Shown here in pieces: positions 8,179-14,966 of a stretch of DNA of 42,173 nucleotides. Position 1 is the first letter of the stretch, and each line of letters begins with the position of its first letter. The stretch is from Sphingomonas sp. (lineage in GTDB: Bacteria; Pseudomonadota; Alphaproteobacteria; Sphingomonadales; Sphingomonadaceae): contig JAICVC010000002.1 in assembly GCA_025935515.1 (NCBI GenBank), forward strand, positions 1-42,173. Reading direction: 5' to 3'. The notes under the pieces were generated by a model. It worked only from the letters and a program-made list of their open reading frames with translations. It was not told where the DNA came from and searched no databases. A program made the translations under genes and the position numbers.

Positions 8179-8207
8179 TTGACACATCCCAAGCGCGCCG
8201 CCACATG
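8179..8207 (+). promoter_or_regulatory. Candidate promoter of tRNA-Tyr
   Basis: A perfect -35 consensus TTGACA lies at 8179-8184. The -10 position 17 bases further holds CACATG, a poor match. Transcription would begin roughly 13 bases before the tRNA-Tyr 5' end at 8227. Support comes mainly from the -35 box and its position. Confidence 0.35.
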
Positions 8208-8226
8208 GCGCGCCTGCCTGCACCTT

Positions 8227-8312
8227 GGAGAGGTGGCCGAGTGGTTAAAGGCAGCAGACTGTAAATCTGCCCGCGCAAGCGTACGCTGGTTCGAATCCAG
8301 CCCTCTCCACCA
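8227..8312 (+). tRNA. tRNA-Tyr (anticodon GTA)
   Basis: Class II tRNA of 86 bases with a long variable arm (CCCGCGCAAGCGTACG region). Acceptor GGAGAGG pairs with CCTCTCC. The anticodon stem-loop CAGACTGTAAATCTG carries GTA. The T arm CTGGTTCGAATCCAG is perfect and the CCA end is encoded at 8310-8312. It follows tRNA-Gly by 133 bases on the same strand. Confidence 0.97.
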
Positions 8313-8603
8313 TTCATCGCGCGCCGGAACGCTGCCACATGCGGAGCCGAGAATCGGCGTATTCCAGCGCCTGAGTCGCCCGCTGTCGCGATCCTAAACT
8401 CCTCCGAATCGGATGGGGTATTCGCGTCGCCCCGAATTTTCCGCCTTGAGCATTAACTAACAAAAGTGCCCCGAACGGAAGATTCGCTCCGATCCACCCC
8501 CCTAACCTTGGTTAAGACTAAAATGGCGTGAAATCAGTGGAAAACTGGCTAATGCTTGCGACATGACTTAATGCTCGTGCGGACTTGAGCTCGGGAGCGC
8601 CGC
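8313..8603. other. Intergenic region between tRNA-Tyr and the HTH-TM gene
   Basis: No credible gene is seen in these 291 bases. The second half is clearly richer in A and T than its surroundings (around 8445-8575). It holds a TAACC-TT-GGTTA inverted repeat near 8510-8521 that could be an operator for the downstream HTH gene. I could not identify a convincing promoter. Confidence 0.4.
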
Positions 8604-9215
8604 ATGTTGGGCGGGGTGGGTGTTGGCTTGGACAATAATGACGGAGCGCATGATGCGCCTCGTAAACCGGTCGTTTCCAATGCGCCGGACCTGATGGCCG
8701 AGCGCGTCGCCAGGCTTTCGGCCGGTCAGCTCGACTGCCTGCTCCTCGTCGACCAGCACTTGAATTCCAAGGAGATCGCGGCAGAGCTCAAGATCTCGCC
8801 GCACACCGTCGACCAGCGCATCCGCCAGGCGCTGGCAATCCTCGGAGTTGAGCGGCGCTCGCAGGCGGCGCGCATCGTTGGCCAGGTCAAAGAACCATAT
8901 CAGCGATTGATACATCAAACGCCGTACATTTCCGGCAACCCCCAATCCGGCCACCCAGAAGCCGCGGTCAGTAATCAGATTCGGCACGCTGACCGCGCAG
9001 GGGAGTCCGGGGGAGCTGGTTTCAATACCGAGCAGAGGCCCGCATCGTTCCGGTCTTCCCTGCAACCGCCGTTCGCAACCAGGAGCAACCCACGGAATGA
9101 GATGAGCGTCGGCCAGCGGCTGTTCTGGATCGCGGCGATCGCGATCGGCTCAGCCTTCTCGGCGGGCATGTATCTCGCCGGGCTGGAAAGCCTCACACGG
9201 CTTCTCAAGAGCTAG
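8604..9215 (+). CDS. LuxR-type HTH protein with C-terminal membrane helix
   Basis: The 203-residue product has a GerE/LuxR-type helix-turn-helix at about 37-95; the segment NSKEIAAELKISPHTVDQRI holds the recognition helix. It then has a polar low-complexity linker of about 70 residues and one hydrophobic helix at about 168-190 (LFWIAAIAIGSAFSAGMYL) just before the end. No receiver or sensor domain is present. It therefore looks like a tail-anchored, membrane-bound one-component regulator with cytoplasmic HTH. The ATG at 8604 follows GGGAG at a spacing of seven. Two small genes follow on the same strand within about 70 bp each. The trigger and target promoters are unknown. The HTH call is secure; regulation from the membrane is inference. 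Confidence 0.85.
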   Translation: MLGGVGVGLDNNDGAHDAPRKPVVSNAPDLMAERVARLSAGQLDCLLLVDQHLNSKEIAAELKISPHTVDQRIRQALAILGVERRSQAARIVGQVKEPYQRLIHQTPYISGNPQSGHPEAAVSNQIRHADRAGESGGAGFNTEQRPASFRSSLQPPFATRSNPRNEMSVGQRLFWIAAIAIGSAFSAGMYLAGLESLTRLLKS

Positions 9216-9279
9216 CTGACCGACCCCAGATCAGGCCGACAGCCACTCCGGCGTGGAACGCTCCGGAGAAGGAGCAGTC

Positions 9280-9624
9280 ATGCGCAAACAAATGATCGAA
9301 AATGCCGCCTATGAAGTCGCCACCCAGGTCCGAACCGTCGAAGAATCGATCGACACCGCGCTGGCCGAGATCGCGGAGCTGCAAGCGCGGATGATGCGCG
9401 CGAGCTCGGTTGCCGCAACCGGCTATGGCACCATTCACCCGGCCCTGCAGCAGCTCGCCGCAGCGGTCGCCGGGCTGATCGACACGCGCGGTGCCATCGT
9501 CGAATGCCATTCGGCGCTCGCCGAGGCCAAGGGCAAGGTGCCGGGACTGCGCACGGTTTCGTGGGGCGACGGCGACGATTGTCCGCCGGCGGCGGCCCGT
9601 ACCGATTTGCGCATCGTCGCGTAG
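9280..9624 (+). CDS. Small soluble helical protein, function unknown
   Basis: The 114-residue product has no signal peptide or membrane segment. Residues 1-90 look almost entirely helical, with long Ala/Glu-rich stretches (VRTVEESIDTALAEIAELQA, then HPALQQLAAAVAGLIDTRGA). The C-terminal 25 residues are Gly, Asp and Pro-rich. The start at 9280 is supported by an AAGGAG site; an in-frame upstream ATG at 9253 has no such support. It lies between an HTH-TM protein gene and a small membrane protein gene, and the three probably form one unit. I do not recognise a family. A phasin-like or coiled-coil adaptor role is possible but unsupported. Confidence 0.75.
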   Translation: MRKQMIENAAYEVATQVRTVEESIDTALAEIAELQARMMRASSVAATGYGTIHPALQQLAAAVAGLIDTRGAIVECHSALAEAKGKVPGLRTVSWGDGDDCPPAAARTDLRIVA

Positions 9625-9676
9625 CGCGCGGACGGGGCTTTGACCGGGCCGCAGCAATGTGGTCCGGTCTCGCATC

Positions 9677-10111
9677 ATGAACAAATATATCTTCTGGGCG
9701 CTGCTGCTCGCCACTTGCGGATATGCGCTGTGGCGCGGCCGCAAATATGAGCAGCTGGCAGCCCTGATTTGCATCACCGCGAGCGTGACCTCCGTCCTCG
9801 CGCGCGCGCCATTGCACCAGCGCTATGCCGGGCTCGAGGTTGGCGATCTGGTCATCGATACCGCAGTCTTGCTGGCCTTCGTCGTGATCGCGCTCCGGTC
9901 CGACCGGTTTTGGCCATTGTGGGTCGCGGGGCTCCAGCTGACAATCAGCATGTCGCACCTGTTCAAGGCGATCGATGCCGATCTCGTCCCAATCGCTTAT
10001 GCCGCAGCGGAGCGTTTCTGGAGCTATCCGACGCTGCTGATCATCGCGGTCGGCGCCTGGCGCCAGAATCGCCGGCGGGCGGCCCGGATGCGGATGACCG
10101 CGCCGGCGTGA
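9677..10111 (+). CDS. Small multi-pass inner-membrane protein, function unknown
   Basis: The product of about 144 residues begins MNKYIFWALLLATCGYALWR and has about four hydrophobic segments (near 1-17, 26-42, 55-75 and 80-100), with a further short one near 120-135. It ends in an Arg-rich cytoplasmic tail (RQNRRRAARMRM). The start at ATG 9677 was preferred; a GTG at 9659 in the same frame would add six residues. It is the third gene of the cassette with the HTH-TM regulator. No catalytic motif is visible and no family was recognised. Confidence 0.75.
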   Translation: MNKYIFWALLLATCGYALWRGRKYEQLAALICITASVTSVLARAPLHQRYAGLEVGDLVIDTAVLLAFVVIALRSDRFWPLWVAGLQLTISMSHLFKAIDADLVPIAYAAAERFWSYPTLLIIAVGAWRQNRRRAARMRMTAPA

Positions 10112-10159
10112 CGCCGAACAGTCACGGCTAGACTCCGGCGCCGCTGCGGCTAAGCGGCA

Positions 10160-10909
10160 ATGCCCATGTCCCGCCGCAAGAAATCTCATCAGGGTCACGG
10201 CACGACCAACCGGCCGCGGCTGTGGGGCAAGCATGCGGTCGCCGCGGCGCTCGACAACCCAGAGCGGCGGGTGCTCAAGGCCTGGGCAACGCGCGATTCC
10301 GCCGGCTTCATGCAATTCCCCAACGACGTCATGGTCGCGCTCGCCGAAGCCGCCGATCTCGGCCGGCTGGTTCCCGGCGACGCGCCGCACCAGGGCGTGG
10401 TAATCGAAGTCGAGCCGCTCGAGGAAATCTGGCTCGGTGAGCTTCTGACCGGAGCGCCGGAGCGGGCGGTCCTGCTCGTCCTTGACCAGGTGACCGATCC
10501 GCAAAATGTCGGCGCGATCCTCCGCTCGGCCGCGGCCTTCGGGGCGATCGGGATCGTCACCCAGGACCGCCATTCGCCGCCGGAGAGCGGGGTGGTGGCG
10601 AAGGCCGCCTCGGGCGCGCTCGAACGCGTGCCATGGGCGCGGGTTGTCAACCTCGCCCGGGCGTTGGAGGAGATTGGCGAAGCCGGCTTCTGGCGCATCG
10701 GGCTGGCCGGCGATGCCGGCACCGACCTCAAGGATGCGCTGGGGCCGCCGCGGGTCGCGCTCGTGCTCGGCGCCGAAGGGCCGGGAATGCGGCCCAACAC
10801 GCGCGAGCATTGCGATGCGCTGGCGCGACTGCCGATCGGCGACGCGATCGAAAGCCTCAACGTCTCCAATGCGGCCGCGGTCGCGCTTTATGCAGCGAGC
10901 ATCGCCTGA
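10160..10909 (+). CDS. rlmB: TrmH-family 23S rRNA 2'-O-methyltransferase (RlmB)
   Basis: SAM-dependent SPOUT methyltransferase, probably modifying G2251 of 23S rRNA. The 249-residue product has a short Lys/Arg-rich N-terminus and a substrate-binding domain (WGKHAVAAALDNPERRV). The three TrmH motifs follow: DQVTDPQNVGAILRSA (motif 1), LGAEGPGM (motif 2) and ESLNVSNAAAVALY (motif 3, forming the knot). Start may be ATG 10160 or the second Met two codons later. Its stop overlaps the start of the next gene by one base. The exact target nucleotide is inferred from the RlmB-like length and domain order. Confidence 0.93.
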   Translation: MPMSRRKKSHQGHGTTNRPRLWGKHAVAAALDNPERRVLKAWATRDSAGFMQFPNDVMVALAEAADLGRLVPGDAPHQGVVIEVEPLEEIWLGELLTGAPERAVLLVLDQVTDPQNVGAILRSAAAFGAIGIVTQDRHSPPESGVVAKAASGALERVPWARVVNLARALEEIGEAGFWRIGLAGDAGTDLKDALGPPRVALVLGAEGPGMRPNTREHCDALARLPIGDAIESLNVSNAAAVALYAASIA

Positions 10910-11526
10910 TGGTCCGGTCGAAGAAGAGCATCAAAAGCCACGTCGAAGCGCTCGCCAGCCGCGAGCCGGCCTTCGCCAGCGTGCTGGAAAAGCATGGCAT
11001 GCCCGAGCCGCGCGCCAGCGAGCAGGGGGCGCAAACCCTGCTCCGCACGATCGTCGGCCAGCAGGTGAGCGTCGCCGCGGCGCGGTCGATGTGGGCCAAG
11101 CTGGAGGCGGCGTTCGGCTCGCCGCCCGACCTCAAGAAACTGCTTGCCGCCTCCGACGAGGAGCTGCGCGCCGCCGGCATGTCGCGGCAGAAGTCGGGCT
11201 ATATCCGAAGCCTCGCCGAGCTGGTCCTGTCGGGCGAGCTCGACCTCGACAACCTGCCGGCGGACGACGAAGAAGCGATCACGCTGCTGACCAGGATCAA
11301 GGGCATCGGCCGCTGGTCGGCGGAAATCTACCTGTTGTTCGCGGAAGGCCGCGCTGACGTCTTTCCTGCCGGCGACCTCGCGGTGATGGTCGAGCTCGGC
11401 CGGCTGATGGGCCTCGCCGAAAAGCCGACCGAGACGCAATTGCGGGAGTTGGCGGAAGCGTGGCGGCCTTATCGCGGCGCGGCCGCGGTGCTGGCTTGGC
11501 ACAGCTATAATTCGAGCGTGCTCTAG
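10909..11526 (+). CDS. AlkA-type DNA-3-methyladenine glycosylase (HhH-GPD)
   Basis: Base-excision repair enzyme removing alkylated purines. The 205-residue product has the helix-hairpin-helix LLTRIKGIGRWSAEIYLLF at about 127-145 and the catalytic Asp in FPAGDLAV (D156). It is of the short type without the N-terminal domain of E. coli AlkA. The ATG overlaps the rlmB stop by one base, so the two are probably co-translated. It converges on the minus-strand gene ending at 11523. The two genes share the tetranucleotide CTAG as reciprocal stop codons. Confidence 0.93.
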   Translation: MVRSKKSIKSHVEALASREPAFASVLEKHGMPEPRASEQGAQTLLRTIVGQQVSVAAARSMWAKLEAAFGSPPDLKKLLAASDEELRAAGMSRQKSGYIRSLAELVLSGELDLDNLPADDEEAITLLTRIKGIGRWSAEIYLLFAEGRADVFPAGDLAVMVELGRLMGLAEKPTETQLRELAEAWRPYRGAAAVLAWHSYNSSVL

Positions 11527-12737
11527 GTCCGCAAGCTCGCCGGAAGCGGGCGCGCGCCGACGGCCCGGAACTCACGCGCGCCATTGTCGAGCCGAAGCGG
11601 ACCGAGCTTGTCGTGGCCAGTCTCGCGGCCGACCAGATAGGCCGCCGACGTCTGGCCCTTGCCGCCGCTCCACTCATAGAGCGCGTTGAAAGCGATCACC
11701 GGCACGAACGACTTGCGCCCCCCGACGTCGTATTCCTGGATCGCCCCGCGCGGCGCGACGACCTGGCTGGTCATCGTAATGCGCTTCAGGGGCGGAATAG
11801 CGTCGAGGCGGTTCCCTGCCCCCACCGGATTGGCGAAGAATGCGGCGAGCTGCTGGTCCTGCGTCTCGCCCGGATTGAACAGGCTGGCTTCGGCGAGGAC
11901 GGCACGCGCCGGTGCGCTGCCGGCGTTGAACAGGTCGATCTCGAACTCGATCGCGACCTGGTCATCGTCGACCAGGCAGCGCAGCGGCTGCACGCCGATC
12001 TCGATCGAGGGCCGGAGCCGCGAGCTGACGACGCCCGATGGCGCACCGTCCGGCTTCGGCGGCGCCGGAACTGGCGGAAGCGTCGGCTGCGCCGGGCCGG
12101 CCTGCGGCCGCGGCGCTTGCGGGCGCTCCGCGGGCGCGGGCTCCGGCACGACGAACAGGTCGAATTCCGGTCCTGCCGCCAACGCCGTGCGCGGCCGCCG
12201 CTGCCACAGGAAGAAGAGCACGCCGCCGCCGAGCGCAAAGGCGGCGATCAGCCAGGGCAGGAATGGCAGCTTGCGCTCGGGCTCGAGCGTCGCCGGAGCC
12301 GGAGCGGCAGCGGCCCCCGTGGGCTGCGCGGTTGGCGATGGACTTGGGACAGACGGCATCGCCTGCACTGGCGCAACAGGGGGCGGCGCCGATTGCGACG
12401 GGCTCGGGCTAGCCGGGATCGCCTCGACTTGCCTGGTCGCGGGCCGGTCATTGGCTTCGCGCGAGTCGGGCCGCGGCGACGGAGCAGTGGCAACGGCGGA
12501 GTCCGGGGCTCGAGTCACAGGCTGTTGCGCGGTGGTCGCCGGCGCCGGAGCTTGCTCGGCAGGCCTTGTCCTCGTTCCAGGCAGGCTGAAATTCTGCAGC
12601 TCGCGCGGGCCGATCGCGTCCGTCGCGGGCGCGTTGGTGGTCGCCGGTTCGGCCGTGTTTTGGGCAAGCGCCGCCGCCGGCAGAGCCAGCAGCCCGCCGG
12701 TCAGCAATATCGTCCCGAAGCGCAAACCCGCCCGCAT
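11523..12737 (-). CDS. Pro/Ala-rich secreted or periplasmic-facing membrane protein
   Basis: Start taken at ATG 12737, because the product then begins with a signal peptide (RFGTILLTGGLLALPAAALA, about residues 3-25) and GGGAG lies just upstream; the frame is open to 12818. About 120 residues of Pro/Ala/Thr-rich low-complexity sequence follow. A transmembrane helix comes near the middle (FLPWLIAAFALGGGVLFFLW), then RRR, a second Pro-rich stretch and a folded C-terminal domain of about 150 residues with beta-strand character. The basic residues after the helix suggest that the C-terminal domain is cytoplasmic. I do not recognise a named family. Its stop overlaps the glycosylase stop in a shared CTAG. 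Confidence 0.85.
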   Translation of the reverse strand: MRAGLRFGTILLTGGLLALPAAALAQNTAEPATTNAPATDAIGPRELQNFSLPGTRTRPAEQAPAPATTAQQPVTRAPDSAVATAPSPRPDSREANDRPATRQVEAIPASPSPSQSAPPPVAPVQAMPSVPSPSPTAQPTGAAAAPAPATLEPERKLPFLPWLIAAFALGGGVLFFLWQRRPRTALAAGPEFDLFVVPEPAPAERPQAPRPQAGPAQPTLPPVPAPPKPDGAPSGVVSSRLRPSIEIGVQPLRCLVDDDQVAIEFEIDLFNAGSAPARAVLAEASLFNPGETQDQQLAAFFANPVGAGNRLDAIPPLKRITMTSQVVAPRGAIQEYDVGGRKSFVPVIAFNALYEWSGGKGQTSAAYLVGRETGHDKLGPLRLDNGAREFRAVGARPLPASLRT

Positions 12738-12860
12738 CAGCTCCCGCTTTGTGCTTGAATCGCCGTTCCACCTTTCGCGGCGTGTGGGCCTCATGCCCGC
12801 CGTCATCACGCTATTCAAGCACAGGCTCGATGAACCGCATCGGACTCGGGGTTTAAGAGC

Positions 12861-13553
12861 CTATCTGGCGTCGACCAGCACCAGCTCGCTATCGTCCTCG
12901 GCAGCGATCTCGACCTTGCTCTCGCCGGTGATTGCGACGCCGTCGCGCGGATTGGCCTCGATCCCGTTCACTCGGACTCGGCCGCTCGGCACTAGATAGA
13001 GGTGGCGCGCCGGATCGGCGTCGATTGCGATCGAATCCCCGGCCTTGACCGTGGCGCCGAGCACCCTGGCGTCGGCGTTGATGGTCAGCGAGCCGTCGTC
13101 CGGGTCGCCGCTGGCGAGCAGCTGGAAAGCGCCGTTCCGCGATTCCTTGGGGAAGGGCATCGCGCCCCAGCTCGGGCTGGCCGACGCTTTGTCGGTCTCG
13201 ATCCAGATCTGGAACAAGGTCGTCTGCTCGTCCTCGAGATTATATTCAGCGTGCTGAACGCCGGTCCCGGCGCTCATCACCTGGACGTCGCCGGCGCCGG
13301 TGCGGCCCTTGTTGCCCATCGAATCCTGGTGGGTGATCGCGCCGGTGCGGACGTAGGTCACGATCTCCATGTCGCGGTGCGGATGGGGCGGAAACCCGCT
13401 CTTTGCCGCGATCTGGTCGTCGTTCCAGACGCGAATACGGCCCCAGCCCATGCGGGACGGGTCGTAATAGTTTGCGAACGAGAAATGGTGGCGGGCGTCG
13501 AGCCAGCCGTGGTCGGCGTGGCCGAGGCTGTCGAAGGGGCGGATGTCGATCAT
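12861..13553 (-). CDS. Pirin-like bicupin protein (YhaK/YhhW type)
   Basis: The 230-residue product has the pirin N-terminal cupin with metal ligands H57 and H59 (FPPHPHRDMEIVTYV), H101 and E103 (GVQHAEYN), all present. A second, degenerate cupin follows. Some members (YhhW-type) show quercetin 2,3-dioxygenase activity and others act as redox sensors; the physiological role here cannot be told from sequence. It stands alone, with its own upstream region containing an 11-bp palindrome. Length matches the family. Confidence 0.92.
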   Translation of the reverse strand: MIDIRPFDSLGHADHGWLDARHHFSFANYYDPSRMGWGRIRVWNDDQIAAKSGFPPHPHRDMEIVTYVRTGAITHQDSMGNKGRTGAGDVQVMSAGTGVQHAEYNLEDEQTTLFQIWIETDKASASPSWGAMPFPKESRNGAFQLLASGDPDDGSLTINADARVLGATVKAGDSIAIDADPARHLYLVPSGRVRVNGIEANPRDGVAITGESKVEIAAEDDSELVLVDAR

Positions 13554-13598
13554 GGCACTGATTTGGGCAATGTCGTCAGGCCATCAAGTGTCAGCGAT

Positions 13599-13609
13599 GT
13601 GACCGTCAC
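13599..13609. promoter_or_regulatory. Short palindrome upstream of the pirin gene
   Basis: GTGAC-C-GTCAC is a perfect 11-bp inverted repeat about 45 bp upstream of the pirin start codon. Position and symmetry fit an operator, but no known binding motif was recognised. Confidence 0.25.
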
Positions 13610-13780
13610 GATGCGTTCGCGAGGGTGACGGGGCGACAAGCACGGGGGGTGAAAACGGGGGTTCTTCCACTTCCTCCACTTTGTGACCGCGCCGGGGCTG
13701 CGGGAGCGGATGAGTTGGCTGCGCTTCAATCACAGTAAGGGCCCTGTAGGACAGCGGAATTTCGCTCGAGCCAGCTAATG

Positions 13781-13802
13781 TCAGCTTTAGATGGAAAGCT
13801 GA
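13781..13802. terminator. Hairpin downstream of the cupin gene
   Basis: TCAGCTTT and AAAGCTGA form a perfect 8-bp stem with a 6-nt loop, 16 bases beyond the stop codon of the minus-strand cupin gene. No T-run follows, so termination is only suggested by the position. The rest of the 13554-13817 interval shows no gene. Confidence 0.35.
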
Positions 13803-13817
13803 TACCAGCCGTTGAGA

Positions 13818-14342
13818 CTAACGAATGAGCAGATCCAGTTGGCGTACATCCAGACCCGCCTGTTGATAGTGATTGCGGGTCAGCTCCAGCATCGAAAAGC
13901 CGTCCTCATAAGCTGCAAACCCGCCGCCTTCCGCCCTGTCCAGATAGATGAGGCCGCCTTCGACCACGAAGAAGATCAACGCCGGCTCAGATGAATCGTC
14001 GGCGATTACCAGCGTATGTGCCTCGCCTGCCGGCTCATAGATGAATGCGCCCGGGCCCGCGACCCAGTCATGTTCAAGATAGCGCCAGCGACCTCGCAAT
14101 GTGTAACCGCGCACAGTCCCAACGTGATAGTGAACGCCAAGCTGAGCGCCGGGCAGGCCCCTCAGAAGGACGCTAAACCCTCCTGACGTGACATCGAAAC
14201 AGCAGGGCTGAATCCAGACTCCTTCGGCATAGGGTACCCACGGACCGTCATCATCGATGCTTGTGTTGGTGATAAAGTGGTCGCGGTTTCTGCGGCTAGG
14301 CTCAAGACCGTCGGAGACGCTGTTGAAAGCGGTTATCGGCAT
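13818..14342 (-). CDS. Cupin protein, 2,4'-dihydroxyacetophenone dioxygenase-like
   Basis: The 174-residue product has a ChrR/DAD-like cupin: LGVHYHVGTVRGYTLRGRWR followed by YLEHDWVAGPGAFIYEP and GEAHTL, giving the expected His metal ligands. The WRYLEHDWVA segment is characteristic of the 2,4'-dihydroxyacetophenone dioxygenase family, which cleaves a carbon-carbon bond in aromatic ketones using iron. The substrate here is unknown. The gene is visibly less GC-rich than its neighbours and stands alone between unrelated genes, so it may have been acquired horizontally. Cupin assignment is firm; the specific activity is inferred. Confidence 0.85.
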   Translation of the reverse strand: MPITAFNSVSDGLEPSRRNRDHFITNTSIDDDGPWVPYAEGVWIQPCCFDVTSGGFSVLLRGLPGAQLGVHYHVGTVRGYTLRGRWRYLEHDWVAGPGAFIYEPAGEAHTLVIADDSSEPALIFFVVEGGLIYLDRAEGGGFAAYEDGFSMLELTRNHYQQAGLDVRQLDLLIR

Positions 14343-14404
14343 TGTTTGCCCCCCTTTTCATCGCATGATGGCGCGCCGCACGAATCTTCCGCTTGCTGGG
14401 ATTT

Positions 14405-14465
14405 TGCAAGCAATGACCGCAATGGCTCGAAAGCTGACATTCCCGTTTCCGCTGTACCTGGCCCC
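14405..14465 (+). repeat. Probable short dispersed repeat
   Basis: The segment around CAATGACCGCAATGGCTCGA (14411-14430), continuing to about 14450, translates in one frame to NDRNGSKADI. I recall this peptide string from many tiny hypothetical proteins in sphingomonads and related bacteria, where it comes from a short interspersed repeat and not from genes. The boundaries are approximate, and the call rests on recollection, not on a second copy in this window. Confidence 0.4.
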
Positions 14466-14493
14466 GGCTAACTCCCTGCGGTGGAGGTGCAAC

Positions 14494-14835
14494 ATGGATC
14501 GATTCACTGGCGGCTGCCTGTGCGGCGACGTGCGGATCGTTGCGACCGGCCGGCCGTACCGCGTTGGCATTTGTCATTGCCTCGATTGCCGGAAGCAGCA
14601 CGGCGCGCTTTTCCATACGTCCGGCATTTTCCCGGAGAAGGCGGTGACGATCGAGGGCGAGACCAACGACTATCGCGGCCGGCATTTTTGCCCGCGCTGC
14701 GGCTCCTCGGTGTTTGGGCTGAGCGGCGAGGAAGTGGACGTGAACCTCGGCGCGCTGGATGCGCCCGACCAGCTCACGCCAACCTACGAGCTGTGGACGG
14801 TTCGGCGCGAGTCCTGGCTCCCGCCCTTCCGGTGA
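14494..14835 (+). CDS. GFA/CENP-V family zinc protein
   Basis: The 113-residue product has the Cys pattern of glutathione-dependent formaldehyde-activating-like proteins: GGCLCG (C8, C10), ICHCLDC (C28, C30, C33) and FCPRCGS (C66, C69), which bind two zinc ions. The start at ATG 14494 is fixed by a GGAGG site six bases upstream; the frame is open further upstream but only through non-coding sequence. Members bind glutathione adducts or serve unknown roles. Nothing in the neighbourhood points to formaldehyde metabolism, so the function stays open. Confidence 0.92.
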   Translation: MDRFTGGCLCGDVRIVATGRPYRVGICHCLDCRKQHGALFHTSGIFPEKAVTIEGETNDYRGRHFCPRCGSSVFGLSGEEVDVNLGALDAPDQLTPTYELWTVRRESWLPPFR

Positions 14836-14966
14836 AACGGCCATATGATCGCGATCGCGATTCCGTGGACAGATTCGAGGGCTAATTCACGAAATGCTCA
14901 GGCGGCCCTCATGACGCTCACGACGACTGAACGCATTCCCGGCGTGCAACGAAAAGGGAGAATATC

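Noticed and set aside
8131-8226. Search for a third tRNA or attachment site between the two tRNAs
   Set aside because: Only a candidate promoter and a GC-rich 7-bp hairpin are visible; no direct repeat of the tRNA end suggesting an integrated element was found nearby.
7835-8338. Minus-strand frame of 167 codons across both tRNAs
   Set aside because: It translates the complements of tRNA-Tyr and tRNA-Gly, a well-known source of false genes. Only its neighbour frame contains the real trpL peptide.
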